Shown: positions 29,198 through 38,368 of the stretch, one piece after another
How the letters are laid out: each line of letters begins with the position of its first letter
How positions within the stretch are numbered: the stretch's first letter is position 1
Source of the DNA: Corynebacterium sp. KPL1814
GTDB lineage: Bacteria > Actinomycetota > Actinomycetes > Mycobacteriales > Mycobacteriaceae
Direction: 5' to 3'
Length of the DNA: 64,000 nucleotides
Assembly (NCBI RefSeq): GCF_000478175.1
Contig: NZ_KI515775.1
Location: forward strand, 306,894-370,893
Notes under the pieces: model-generated
What the model was told of the DNA's origin: nothing
Databases searched by the model: none
What the model saw: the letters and a program-made list of their open reading frames with translations, nothing else
Translations under genes and position numbers: made by a program

Positions 29198-30123
29198 TGA
29201 CTTCTGCGAATAATGCTTATGTAGGCGGTGCCCTGGATCTCAGCCAGGTCAAGGCGCGTGCCGAAGCCCGCCAGCAGGCGCAAGAGCAGCCAGCGGCTGG
29301 GCAGGCTAGCGGAGTCCAGCCGTTTTTTACGGTCACCGAGGCGAATTTTGAGACCGAGGTGGTGCGCCGCTCCACTGAGGTGCCGGTCGTCGTCCTTATC
29401 GGCACCCCGCGCTCTACCCAGTCTGACCAGTTGAAGAAGGACCTGCAGGAATTAGCAACTGCAGGCAACCTTAGCTTCCTCGTCGGCTACGTGGACGCGG
29501 ATGCCACTCCACAGGTCGCGCAGGCCTTCGGCGTGAAGAACCTGCCCACCGTGGTAGCCATTGGCGCCGGTCAACCCTTGACTAATTTCGAGGGAGCCCA
29601 GCCAAAGGAGGCCCTTAAGCAGTGGTTGGATAGCTTGGTAGAAAACGTCGGACCGCAGCTTAAGGGTCTGGAGTCTGCACCGGCCGCAGCGGAGGAGGAA
29701 GAAGAGGATGATCCTCGCTTGCAGGAGGCAGAATCCTTCTTGAATTCCGGCGATTTCGATGGCGCGATTAAGGTCTATGAGTCCATCTTGGAAGCGGAAC
29801 CGGATAATACGCAGATTAAGCAGGCGCGAGACACAACCAAGCTTCTCAAGCGCCTGGATCCGGCACACCAAACCGAGGACCCGATTGCTGCTGCGGATGG
29901 GGATAAGGGGGACATCGACAAGCAGATGCGTGCCGCTGACGCCGAAGTCGTGGCAGGTGCCCCAGAAAAGGCCTTCGACCGCCTCATCGAGACCATGAAG
30001 GTTTCGGCCGGCGATGAGAAGGCCCAGCTACGGGAACGCCTGCTCGAGCTCTTCGGCCTGTTTGCTGGCAATGATCCGCGTGTCCTTGAGGCGCGCACGA
30101 AGCTGGCGAGCGCGCTGTATTAA
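29197..30123 (+). CDS. YbbN-like thioredoxin-fold/TPR protein
   Basis: 308 residues. After a Gln/Ala-rich N-terminus, residues about 42-150 form a thioredoxin fold (VPVVVLIGTPRSTQS, VDADATPQVAQAFGVKNLPT), but the catalytic CxxC position reads TPRSTQS, so it cannot act as a classical thioredoxin. Residues about 175-308 are TPR-like helices. E. coli YbbN (CnoX) is a co-chaperone of DnaK/GroEL; a chaperone role here is likely. It overlaps the previous gene by one base. Confidence 0.85.
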   Translation: MTSANNAYVGGALDLSQVKARAEARQQAQEQPAAGQASGVQPFFTVTEANFETEVVRRSTEVPVVVLIGTPRSTQSDQLKKDLQELATAGNLSFLVGYVDADATPQVAQAFGVKNLPTVVAIGAGQPLTNFEGAQPKEALKQWLDSLVENVGPQLKGLESAPAAAEEEEEDDPRLQEAESFLNSGDFDGAIKVYESILEAEPDNTQIKQARDTTKLLKRLDPAHQTEDPIAAADGDKGDIDKQMRAADAEVVAGAPEKAFDRLIETMKVSAGDEKAQLRERLLELFGLFAGNDPRVLEARTKLASALY

Positions 30124-30173
30124 AGTCGGCGGAGCTGTGTCAATTACTGCGGGCGGTGAATAGATCAGTCACA

Positions 30174-30992
30174 ATGGAAGGCGTGAACGACGTAACCCCA
30201 ACTGATCAAGACTGGCTCATCGACTTCCGTGGCGTGGAGCTTCGCCGCGACGGCAAGAACTTGGTAGGCCCCGTGGACTGGCAGGTCGAGCTCGATGAAC
30301 GCTGGGTCATCATCGGGCCGAACGGTGCCGGAAAGACCTCCTTGGTGCGCATGGCGGCAGCGGAGGAATTTCCCTCCAAGGGCACGGCCTTTTTGATGGG
30401 CGAGCAAATTGGCAAGACCGATATGCGTGACCTGCGAGCATTGATAGGTCTGTCCTCTGCCGCCGTGCAATCGCGCATCCCCGCGGATGAGCGGGTTTAT
30501 GACCTTGTTATTTCCGCCGGTTATGCGGTTTTGGGTCGGTGGCGCGAAGAGTACCAGGACATGGACTTTTCCCGTGCCGATGACATCTTGGCCCAGGTCG
30601 GTGCCACCCACTTAAAGGATCGGACGTGGACCACGCTTTCAGAAGGCGAGAAGAAGCGCGTTGTCCTCGCCCGCGCTTTGATGTCCAACCCGGAGCTGCT
30701 CATCCTTGATGAGCCTTCTGCCGGCATGGACCTCGGCGGGCGCGAGGACCTCGTGGGGTACTTGGGCGATCTCGCGATGGATCCGGATGCCCCTGCCATC
30801 GTGATGATAACCCACCACGTGGAAGAAATCCCGTACGGTTTTACCCACGCAATGCTCTTGGATGAAGGGAAAGTGGTAGCGAAGGGGCTCATAAACTCCG
30901 TGCTGACCTCGGAGAACCTGTCCCAGGCCTTCCACCAGCCCATCCAAGTAGATCGCATTGGACAGCGGTACTTTGCCCGCCGGATATCTTAA
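30174..30992 (+). CDS. ABC transporter-type ATPase without a partner permease
   Basis: 272 residues from ATG 30174; GTG 30156 and GTG 30183 are alternatives and no start has a convincing Shine-Dalgarno. One nucleotide-binding domain: Walker A GPNGAGKTSL, signature LSEGEKKRVVLARAL, Walker B LLILDEPSAGMDLGG and the H-loop ITHHVEE. No membrane subunit is nearby, so either the permease is elsewhere or this is a soluble ABC protein. It overlaps the NUDIX gene by one base in a three-gene run. Confidence 0.85.
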   Translation: MEGVNDVTPTDQDWLIDFRGVELRRDGKNLVGPVDWQVELDERWVIIGPNGAGKTSLVRMAAAEEFPSKGTAFLMGEQIGKTDMRDLRALIGLSSAAVQSRIPADERVYDLVISAGYAVLGRWREEYQDMDFSRADDILAQVGATHLKDRTWTTLSEGEKKRVVLARALMSNPELLILDEPSAGMDLGGREDLVGYLGDLAMDPDAPAIVMITHHVEEIPYGFTHAMLLDEGKVVAKGLINSVLTSENLSQAFHQPIQVDRIGQRYFARRIS

Positions 30993-31819
30993 TGACCAAT
31001 CAGATTCATGACCGGCTCGATGCGATCGACGCCAGCGATACCACCGGGTTTAACGGTGGGCGCATGGCGGCGACTGTGCTCCTGCTTCGCGATGGCCCCG
31101 AAGGGCTCGAGGTCTGGGTGCAAGAACGCGTGAGCACGATGCGAAACTACCCGGGCCATGCCGTATTTCCTGGCGGTGGGGTAGACCCGCGCGATTTCCC
31201 ACCGCGTTCGTGGGACTCCGGCGATTTGTGGGCCGGAAAGTCCGTCGTGTCTATGGCTCGGCGGATGGGCGTGACCAAGTACAAGGCGCACGCCTTGGTC
31301 TTTGCCGCGGCACGCGAGCTCTTTGAGGAATCCGGTACCTTATTCGCGATTCGGGATGACGGCACGATTTCTAATGCGCGCCGGTATCACCGCGAGCGAC
31401 GGCTCTTGGAAGACCACACCATCTCGTTTACCGAGTTCCTTAGCAATAACGGTATGCGCGTCGATGCCGATATGCTCCTTCCATGGGCCCGGTGGGTGGG
31501 GCAAAGCAAAAACCATTGGTTTGATACTTTTTTCTTCGTCGGCCTGCTACCTAGCGGGCAAGAACCGGACGGGGACACGCATGAGGCCGATGACGCTGGG
31601 TGGTTTTCGCCGCAGCTCATCCTGGAAGGCTGGCGTGCCGGACTCGTTCGCCTCGTAGTTCCCACCTGGGCGCAGATGCAACGGTTATGCAAGTACTCCA
31701 CCGTCCAGGAGGTGCTTGATGATGCCTCCTCGTCCGACCTTCGCCCCGTCATTGGCGACCTCCGCGACGACCCGCAATACGCGGAATATTTCGCCACCAC
31801 CCCTACAGAGCGCATATGA
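30992..31819 (+). CDS. NUDIX hydrolase with interrupted Nudix box (NUDT19-like)
   Basis: 275 residues. The start of the Nudix box (HAVFPGGGVDPRDF) and its end (AARELFEESGTLFA) are separated by about 50 residues instead of the usual short spacing. That arrangement is known from the NUDT19/RP2 type of CoA and acyl-CoA diphosphatases. The substrate is therefore guessed as a CoA derivative, not shown. The start overlaps the ABC ATPase stop by one base and the stop overlaps the methyltransferase start by four bases (ATGA). Confidence 0.82.
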   Translation: MTNQIHDRLDAIDASDTTGFNGGRMAATVLLLRDGPEGLEVWVQERVSTMRNYPGHAVFPGGGVDPRDFPPRSWDSGDLWAGKSVVSMARRMGVTKYKAHALVFAAARELFEESGTLFAIRDDGTISNARRYHRERRLLEDHTISFTEFLSNNGMRVDADMLLPWARWVGQSKNHWFDTFFFVGLLPSGQEPDGDTHEADDAGWFSPQLILEGWRAGLVRLVVPTWAQMQRLCKYSTVQEVLDDASSSDLRPVIGDLRDDPQYAEYFATTPTERI

Positions 31820-32949
31820 GTTTCAACCTCGATGAAGTCCGTTTCTTAAGCGAGCACAATGCCGAACTTGCCAGCTGGGACCTAGAGTTGAGCAAGGCTT
31901 CGCAGCTGAAGGATTTAGAAAAGCTGAAAGCAGCCTACGGCGACTATGCGCGCTGCGCCATGGAGCTACTTACTGCCCGGCGGGGCGGAAAGCTCCCCGA
32001 GACCTGGCTTATGGATGCCGATTCCGCCCAGCAAGCCACCCCGCTGCCTGTCGCACACTATCGCTCAGAATTCCTGCAGCAGCGAGGGATGCGCACCGTC
32101 CACGATGTCACGTGTTCTATCGGCACCGAAGGCTATGCATCGCCACTCGACTACTTCGGCTCCGATATTGATGCCTCGCGCCTCGCCATGGCCCGGCATA
32201 ATTTGGCATCTGACTCGTTCTTTCAAGCAGATGCACTCACTACGACCACCACGGCGGACGTCATTATCGCCGATCCTGCTCGCAGAAAGGCGGGGCGGCG
32301 GATTTCCCGCCCGGAGGATTTGCTGCCGCCGCTGCCGGATTTAATCTCCGCGCACAGGAACGCACACCTAGCCATCAAGTGTGCACCCGGTCTTGATTTC
32401 AGTGACTGGGACGGATTGGTCACCGTAAGCAGCGTCAATGGAGCGGTTAAGGAGGCGTGCCTTTACACACCTGGCCTCGGAACGGGCAGGCACGCGGTGA
32501 TGATTCAGGGCAAGTCAATTGATGTTCTCACGGATGAAGAGCACAACCTGCCAGAGGCTGGCGAGATCGGCACGTATCTCATTGACCCCGACGGGGCAGT
32601 AGTGCGCGCGGGCCTCGTGCAGCATTATGCGGCGCGCGAGGGATTGTGGCAGATCGATCCGCGGATTGCGTACCTGACGGGGGAGCGCATTCCGCAGGGG
32701 ATGTCTGGATTTCCATTCATAGAAAAGATCCCCCTAAAGCGCCTAAAATCGGTACTAAAATCTTATGATGCAGGCAGCTTAGAAATCCTTGTGCGCGGCG
32801 TAGATGTGGACCCTGACCAGCTAAGAAAGAAGATGAAATTGAAGGGAACGCGGCCTTTCGCGGTCATCATTACGCGAATTGGCTCACAGGGTATCGCGTT
32901 GCTTTGCCAACCCCGAGTATTATCGTCCGAAGAGAATTACGCAACATAA
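31816..32949 (+). CDS. Class I SAM-dependent methyltransferase with THUMP-like C-terminus
   Basis: 377 residues. A Rossmann fold is seen from about residue 92: TVHDVTCSIGTEGYASPLDY, then the acidic SDIDASRLAMARHNL and IIADPARR, an analogue of the D/NPP catalytic motif. The last ~80 residues (DPDQLRKKMKLKGTRPFAV) resemble the THUMP-like domain found at the end of this actinobacterial family. RNA is the likely substrate by homology to THUMP proteins, but the target is unknown. Last gene of the ABC-NUDIX-methyltransferase run. Confidence 0.8.
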   Translation: MSFNLDEVRFLSEHNAELASWDLELSKASQLKDLEKLKAAYGDYARCAMELLTARRGGKLPETWLMDADSAQQATPLPVAHYRSEFLQQRGMRTVHDVTCSIGTEGYASPLDYFGSDIDASRLAMARHNLASDSFFQADALTTTTTADVIIADPARRKAGRRISRPEDLLPPLPDLISAHRNAHLAIKCAPGLDFSDWDGLVTVSSVNGAVKEACLYTPGLGTGRHAVMIQGKSIDVLTDEEHNLPEAGEIGTYLIDPDGAVVRAGLVQHYAAREGLWQIDPRIAYLTGERIPQGMSGFPFIEKIPLKRLKSVLKSYDAGSLEILVRGVDVDPDQLRKKMKLKGTRPFAVIITRIGSQGIALLCQPRVLSSEENYAT

Positions 32950-32975
32950 ATCTATCGGAAAGGTGAGTGCCCCCA

Positions 32976-33758
32976 ATGCCAACGATTGTGGCTCTGGTCA
33001 AGCATGTACCGGATACGTGGTCCACCAAATCTCTGGAGGATGACCACACCCTGGATCGCACCTCCGTGGACAACATCATTGATGAGATTAATGAATACTC
33101 CGTGGAACAGGCGCTACGCCTGCGCGATGATAATCCGGATGAAAATTACCGTGTTGTCGCTTTAACGATGGGCCCCGCTCAAGCAGATGAAGCCCTCCGC
33201 AAGGCCCTTGCGATGGGTGCAGATGATGCGGTCCTCGTATCCGACGACGCACTGGCCGGCGCCGATGCACTGTCTACCGCGTGGACCCTGAACGCAGCGA
33301 TTAACACGCTAGAGGATGTCCAACTGATCACATTGGGCAATGAGGCTTCCGATGCCTCGACCGGAACGATTGCCGGACTGCTCGCTGAATACCGCCAATT
33401 GCCCGCATTGACTGAGCTGCACAAGGTGGAGCTTCAGGGCAGCGCGGTAAAAGGCAGCCGCGAAGACGCCCGCGGAACCTGGGAGCTCGAGGCGGCCCTT
33501 CCTGCGATTATTTCCGTCACCGATAAGGCTGATAAACCGCGCTTCCCTAACTTTAAGGGGCTTATGGCCGCAAAGAAGGCAGAGATTACCACTCTGAGCG
33601 TGGCGGACTTGGGTATTGATGCCATTGCGCCGACCACGACGGTCACTTCTTCTTCCAAGCGCCCGCCGCGCACGGCAGGCGAGGTTATCTCGGAGCCGCA
33701 GCCACAGGATGCTGCGAAGAAGATTGCTGACTTCCTAGCTGCAAAGAACTTGATTTAG
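32976..33758 (+). CDS. etfB: Electron transfer flavoprotein beta subunit
   Basis: 260 residues from ATG 32976, with AAAGGTGAG 6 bases upstream. With EtfA it forms the heterodimer that passes electrons from acyl-CoA dehydrogenases to the quinone pool. Signature regions are [11 protein letters not shown], the AMP-binding loop [20 protein letters not shown] and the segment [16 protein letters not shown] that embraces EtfA. etfA follows after 8 bases. In Corynebacteriales this pair stands next to the cysteine desulfurase. Confidence 0.95.
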   Translation: MPTIVALVKHVPDTWSTKSLEDDHTLDRTSVDNIIDEINEYSVEQALRLRDDNPDENYRVVALTMGPAQADEALRKALAMGADDAVLVSDDALAGADALSTAWTLNAAINTLEDVQLITLGNEASDASTGTIAGLLAEYRQLPALTELHKVELQGSAVKGSREDARGTWELEAALPAIISVTDKADKPRFPNFKGLMAAKKAEITTLSVADLGIDAIAPTTTVTSSSKRPPRTAGEVISEPQPQDAAKKIADFLAAKNLI

Positions 33759-33766
33759 GAGTAGAA

Positions 33767-34708
33767 ATGTCTCACGTTTACGTACTTGTTGAACACGATG
33801 CAGACAGCATTCTCCCCGTTACCGGTGAGCTCATTACCGCCGCACGCGAATTGGGTACGGTGTCTGCGGTGGTCGTCGGCAAGCAGGCAGATGCCTTCGA
33901 TGCCGAGCTAGCCGCCCTCGGTGCCGCCCAGGTGGTGCAGGCAACGGCGGAGGATTATGACCAGCGCCTGGTGATTCCTGAGGTTGATGCTTTGCATGCC
34001 CTGGGCGCAGCCAATCCAGCGCCCATTGTCCTGGCCGCCAGCCCGACGAATAACGAGATTGCGGGCCGCTTGTCCGCTCGTCTGGCTTCCGGGGCGCTCG
34101 TCAATGTGGATTCCATTGAGGCGGATGGCTCTGCAACCATGACCATTTTCGGTGGCACCTACGAGACCACCTCGCAGGCCTCTGGTAGCTGCCCGATATA
34201 TACCCTGCAGCCCGGTTCCGTTGTGGCGGAGCCCCAGCAGGTGGAAACTCAAGCGGCCCCCATGCCACTGCCTGCGGCAACCGAAAAGGATGTCAAGGTT
34301 AATTCCTTTACTTCCGCCGAAAAGTCCGCCCGTCCCGAGCTCACCGCAGCCAAGGTCGTGGTTTCCGGCGGCCGCGGCGTCGGCGATAAGTTCGGCGAGG
34401 TCGTAGAGCCGCTTGCCGATGCCCTCGGTGGCGCCGTCGGTGCCACCCGCGACGCCGTCGATGAAGGCTTCTACGATGCCACCCACCAGGTGGGCCAGAC
34501 AGGCGTGACTGTGTCGCCAGATCTCTACATTGGCTTGGGCATCTCCGGTGCCATTCAGCACACCTCGGGCATGCAGACCTCCGGCACCATCGTGGTGATT
34601 AACCAGGACCAGGATGAGCCGTTTTTCCAGATCGCGGATCTCGGCGTCGTCGGTGACCTGCACGAAATCGCCCCAGCTTTGACCGAGGAATTGAAGGCGC
34701 GCCAGTAA
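33767..34708 (+). CDS. etfA: Electron transfer flavoprotein alpha subunit
   Basis: 313 residues. The FAD-binding domain is C-terminal: [51 protein letters not shown] and [10 protein letters not shown], followed by [22 protein letters not shown]. An AGGAGTAGAA precedes the start. The stop TAA overlaps the start of the cysteine desulfurase by one base, so the three genes form an operon. Confidence 0.96.
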   Translation: MSHVYVLVEHDADSILPVTGELITAARELGTVSAVVVGKQADAFDAELAALGAAQVVQATAEDYDQRLVIPEVDALHALGAANPAPIVLAASPTNNEIAGRLSARLASGALVNVDSIEADGSATMTIFGGTYETTSQASGSCPIYTLQPGSVVAEPQQVETQAAPMPLPAATEKDVKVNSFTSAEKSARPELTAAKVVVSGGRGVGDKFGEVVEPLADALGGAVGATRDAVDEGFYDATHQVGQTGVTVSPDLYIGLGISGAIQHTSGMQTSGTIVVINQDQDEPFFQIADLGVVGDLHEIAPALTEELKARQ

Positions 34709-35823
34709 TGCCGCACTATTTCGACTACGCAGCAACCCAGCCGATGCGCCAATCCGCCATCGACGCATGGGTTGCCGCCTCCGGATCGCTCAACTCTAGT
34801 GCGCAGTACGCCTCTGGCCGCAGGGCCCGCTCCGTGCTTGACGATGCCCGCGAGAAAGTCGCCTCCCTCCTTGGATGTGAACCCATCGAGGTTGTCTTTA
34901 CCTCCTCTGGCACCGAGGCAGACAATATCGCTATCCAAGGTCTTTATGCGGCGGGAGATACCAACCGCATCATCTCGACGGATATTGAGCACCCAGCGGT
35001 GCGCGATACTGTGAGCAAGCTTGCCCAAGCCGGCGCCACCGTGGATCTGCTCCCCGTGGACCGCAGCGGGCACATCAGCGCTGGGGGCGCTTTCGCGAAA
35101 CCTGCAGATCTTGCCACCTGCATGTGGGCCAATAACGAAACCGGCGCGGTCCAGCCCATCGAGGATCTCGCATCCCTCGCGCAACAATCCGGTATTCCCC
35201 TTCATGTGGATGCGGTGCAGGTAGCGGGCAAGCTGCCCATCAATTTTGCGGAATTGGGCATCACAACGCTTGCCGCCAGCGCCCACAAATTTGGTGGCCC
35301 GCGCGGCATCGGCGTGCTATTAGCCAAGCGCACCCCAGCGCCGCAGCCGATTTCCTATGGCGGCGGCCAAGAGCGCGGACTACGCCCAGGCACGGTGGAC
35401 GTAGCCAGCGCCTCGGCGCTCGCCGCTGCCTTGGAGGAGTCGATCGCCGAAAGCGCTGCCGAGGGCGAGCGCATCGCTGGACTCCGGAACAAGCTGCGGG
35501 ATGGGATCCTTTCTTCCATTGACAACGTCGTGGTGAATTCCACCGAGCCATGCTTGCCGTCGCACCTACATGTTTCTTTCCCCGGCACCGATGGCGACAG
35601 CCTCATTATGCTGCTGGATTCGCTGCAGATTGAGGCATCGACTGGCAGCGCCTGCAGCGCAGGCGTCAACCGCATGTCCCATGTGCTTTCTGCAATGGGT
35701 GTCAGCGAGGAAGAAGGAATCGGGTCCCTCCGGTTCACCTTGGGGCGCCTTACTTCCGAAGACGATGTGGATTACGTGCTCGCGCACTTGCCGGACGTCA
35801 TCGCCCGGGCCCGCACGGTTTAA
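34708..35823 (+). CDS. Cysteine desulfurase (IscS/NifS family)
   Basis: 371 residues. A PLP enzyme that removes sulfur from cysteine as a protein persulfide. The PLP-binding lysine is in ASAHKFGGPRGIGVL, and the active cysteine in STGSACSAGVNRMSHVL, followed by a long loop, the class I (IscS/NifS) pattern. No IscU or Fe-S genes are nearby; mnmA lies 3.5 kb downstream on the same strand, so tRNA 2-thiolation is the likely use, as proposed for the Mycobacterium neighbourhood. Its stop overlaps the convergent HNH gene by 4 bases. Confidence 0.92.
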   Translation: MPHYFDYAATQPMRQSAIDAWVAASGSLNSSAQYASGRRARSVLDDAREKVASLLGCEPIEVVFTSSGTEADNIAIQGLYAAGDTNRIISTDIEHPAVRDTVSKLAQAGATVDLLPVDRSGHISAGGAFAKPADLATCMWANNETGAVQPIEDLASLAQQSGIPLHVDAVQVAGKLPINFAELGITTLAASAHKFGGPRGIGVLLAKRTPAPQPISYGGGQERGLRPGTVDVASASALAAALEESIAESAAEGERIAGLRNKLRDGILSSIDNVVVNSTEPCLPSHLHVSFPGTDGDSLIMLLDSLQIEASTGSACSAGVNRMSHVLSAMGVSEEEGIGSLRFTLGRLTSEDDVDYVLAHLPDVIARARTV

Positions 35824-36998
35824 GTATCAGCCCTTTCTTTGGCAGCACTCCGCCGCGCGGCGATTGCCTGGGCCACGGTTAGCGCCCAGTTCTTATTCTT
35901 CGCCGCTAGCGGGCCCTGCGGTTCATCGTATTCCCACCGCCCGTCCTGGAAGAGCCAGACAATGTCCCCGCTGTGCGGATCCATGATGTAAAAGGCGCTT
36001 TTATCCGTCTTTACATTGTGGTGGTGCTGGCACAGCGAGGCCAAATTTCCAGCCGCCGTCTTTCCTCCGTCTGAGAAATCGATCCGGTGGTCTTTTTGGC
36101 ACCTGAAGGCCGGGCGGTTGCACCCGGGCCAGCGGCACACACCATCGCGACCCTCCACATAAGCACCGATGAGTGGCGGCGTGGAGTAGGACGGGCTGAC
36201 CCTTGTTGCCGCCTGGTCCATATCGCGAGTAGTGGACGGGGTTAGACGGTCTGCAGTATCTGGGTGAATCCACCCATAGCCCTGGATAAAACCTGGAGCC
36301 GCATTTACGTCGCTGGCGCGGTACATATATAGATGTACCTGAGTTTTATCTTCGATGTTTCCGAGGATCAGCTGGGCCAGGGCATCGGCCTTACTGATTC
36401 CGTGTTCTTCCGCCGTACGCTGAACAACCTCGTCAATGAGGATGAGCGCATCTTCATCGAACTCTACGTTTAACCCTGCTCTTCCGCCCGCGGTGGGATA
36501 GATGAAATAGGAGTCATTTCGTGCGTCCCCTTCCTCGGAGTCTTTGTCTCCGCCGGTGTCCGAAGATTCCATTGTGATAAGCCCATTGAGCTTTCGGCGA
36601 AGGGCAGCATTCGATGGAAAGCTTTGGCCCGGCTTTGTGGGGGTTAAGTACTTTTCCAATTCGGCGTCTATACGCTGGAGGACGCCGCTGTCTACCTCAC
36701 CAAGTTTGCTTAAGACCGCATCAATGGTGATAAGCCGAGAGAAATCGAGGAAGTAGTAGGTTTCCTGTAGCAGTTTGGTGCGCGGCAATTCCTCCAAACG
36801 GTAGAGGGCCATGGTGATATCCCTCGTTCGCCGTTCGCTTAAGCCGGTGCGAGCCGCCAAAGTATGGCACGAAATATCGAAATCGTCTTCTAGGGTTGGT
36901 CTAATTTCTTTCCAGAGTAGGTAGTCGGATTTTCTATTACAGGTGGCACTGACCGCGAGATCATCATGTGGATCAGTGATGAGGTAGTAGGGTTCCAT
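35820..36998 (-). CDS. HNH endonuclease domain protein (DUF222/13E12-like)
   Basis: 392 residues. The N-terminal ~250 residues are helical, resembling the DUF222 region. The C-terminal HNH site reads GRDGVCRWPGCNRP, KDHRIDFSDGG and NLASLCQHHHNVKTD, giving the C-x4-C ... H ... C-x2-H-x3-type zinc and catalytic arrangement. Such proteins occur in many copies in actinobacteria and are thought to be mobile or selfish, but no repeats or ends are visible here. It lies divergent from the lysozyme gene and is convergent with the cysteine desulfurase. Confidence 0.82.
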   Translation of the reverse strand: MEPYYLITDPHDDLAVSATCNRKSDYLLWKEIRPTLEDDFDISCHTLAARTGLSERRTRDITMALYRLEELPRTKLLQETYYFLDFSRLITIDAVLSKLGEVDSGVLQRIDAELEKYLTPTKPGQSFPSNAALRRKLNGLITMESSDTGGDKDSEEGDARNDSYFIYPTAGGRAGLNVEFDEDALILIDEVVQRTAEEHGISKADALAQLILGNIEDKTQVHLYMYRASDVNAAPGFIQGYGWIHPDTADRLTPSTTRDMDQAATRVSPSYSTPPLIGAYVEGRDGVCRWPGCNRPAFRCQKDHRIDFSDGGKTAAGNLASLCQHHHNVKTDKSAFYIMDPHSGDIVWLFQDGRWEYDEPQGPLAAKNKNWALTVAQAIAARRSAAKERADT

Positions 36999-37204
36999 GG
37001 CGATTATCCCCCGAATTTCGCACTAAGTTTCTAATTTTCATACGTTCACCATAAGTTACCCGCTAGACCCGTGCAAGCCGAAAAGTGAAAATATGTTCTA
37101 AATAGTACATTTTCAACGGAACTAGACAAAGAAGTGAAAAAATCACTCGCATGGTGCGCGTGTTGTAAATGTGGTTAGTGTGAATAGTTGTTAGACTCTC
37201 GCGC
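36999..37204. promoter_or_regulatory. Divergent HNH / lysozyme control region
   Basis: AT-richer than its surroundings. It holds an inverted repeat TGAAAAT (37086-37092) / ATTTTCA (37109-37115) and a hairpin AGTGA-AAAAA-TCACT (37133-37147), both upstream of the lysozyme -10. No regulator can be assigned. Confidence 0.45.
37192..37197 (+). promoter_or_regulatory. -10 element of a leaderless lysozyme promoter
   Basis: TAGACT, 7 bases before ATG 37205; no Shine-Dalgarno. Confidence 0.6.
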
Positions 37205-38368
37205 ATGACAACTAAGAGGGCACTCCGCAAGAGCATCATCGCGGTTATCGCTGCAGTTGCAGTCACGGTGAGCGGGACCGCTGCCGCGCAGGCAGCATTG
37301 GTAACGAGCGCACCAAAAGGTGTCGATATTGCTGCCCACCAGCACCCCGGTGGCATGCCTATTGACTGGAATAAGGTGAAATCTGACGGCCAGTCCTTCG
37401 CCTTTGTTAAGGCAACCGAAGGTGGGGACTGGATTAACCCGCACTACGTTAAAGATATTCAGGCGGCCAATGCGCACGGCCTAAAGACTGGCGCATACCA
37501 CTATGCGCGCCCGGCTGGCGATGCCAAGACGCAGGCTGCTAACTTCGCAGCGCAGATCGCGTTGGCGCCGAATCAGACGTTGCCGCCGGTGCTTGATATC
37601 GAGGTCTCCGAGGGCAAGTCTGCCTCCCAGCTGGAGAGCTGGATCGAGGAATTTACCTCCGAGCTCAAGCGCCTGACCGACCGCACTCCAATGATTTATA
37701 CCTACAAGTACTTCTGGATGGGCGAGATGAATAACTCCCAGAAGTTCTCCAATATGCCACTGTGGTTGGCGGCATACCAGGATGAGGCGCCGGATCCAGT
37801 GGGTGGGTGGAAGGACCTGTCCTTCTGGCAGCGCTCTGGATCAGGCAAGGTCGCTGGTATTCCTACCGATGTGGATTTGAACCTATTTAATGGTTCAAAG
37901 CAGCAGCTGGAGTCCTTTAGCGGCGGCAATTACGTCGATATCGGCGGGGCGCTCGATAGCCTTGTACTTGATGACAGCCTGGATTTGAGCTCCGATAGCA
38001 CGCCGTTGATTGGTGCAATATTCGCTCTTGTGGCTGGCCTCATTGCAACGCCCCAGTTTGCCGATGCCGCCAAAGACGCCGGCCTTGATTCCCAAGCTGC
38101 TGAGGGCTTGGCGGCCTTTGTGAAGACCTTGGAAGACGAGGACGCTCTACCTCTCAAGCAATTGGGCAAGATGGCGGTCGGTGACTTCAGCGTCGGCGAC
38201 TTGGCGCTACTGCTAGACAACGCGGGCCATGTCAATGGCGTCGACAAGGGCGAGGTCTCCGGATCTCAGGTCGAAGAAGCTAAGGATGCGGCGAAGAAGG
38301 CCGGTGCCGATGTGCCGGACTTCGATGCCGATCAAGTAGCTGACTTGCTCAATCGTGTGCTGAAGTAG
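37205..38368 (+). CDS. Secreted GH25 lysozyme (muramidase)
   Basis: 387 residues. A signal peptide is evident: basic MTTKRALRKS, a hydrophobic stretch, and a likely cut after AAAQA near residue 37. The GH25 domain spans about residues 40-245, with GVDIAAHQHPGG, FAFVKATEGGDW, the catalytic acid region PVLDIEVSE and VDLNLFNGS at its end. The last ~140 residues are alpha-helical with no family I recognise; they are rich in Asp and Ala and may bind the cell wall or regulate. It cleaves peptidoglycan, so it is either an autolysin or aimed at competitors. The 3' end overlaps the convergent gene by 20 bases. Confidence 0.9.
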   Translation: MTTKRALRKSIIAVIAAVAVTVSGTAAAQAALVTSAPKGVDIAAHQHPGGMPIDWNKVKSDGQSFAFVKATEGGDWINPHYVKDIQAANAHGLKTGAYHYARPAGDAKTQAANFAAQIALAPNQTLPPVLDIEVSEGKSASQLESWIEEFTSELKRLTDRTPMIYTYKYFWMGEMNNSQKFSNMPLWLAAYQDEAPDPVGGWKDLSFWQRSGSGKVAGIPTDVDLNLFNGSKQQLESFSGGNYVDIGGALDSLVLDDSLDLSSDSTPLIGAIFALVAGLIATPQFADAAKDAGLDSQAAEGLAAFVKTLEDEDALPLKQLGKMAVGDFSVGDLALLLDNAGHVNGVDKGEVSGSQVEEAKDAAKKAGADVPDFDADQVADLLNRVLK

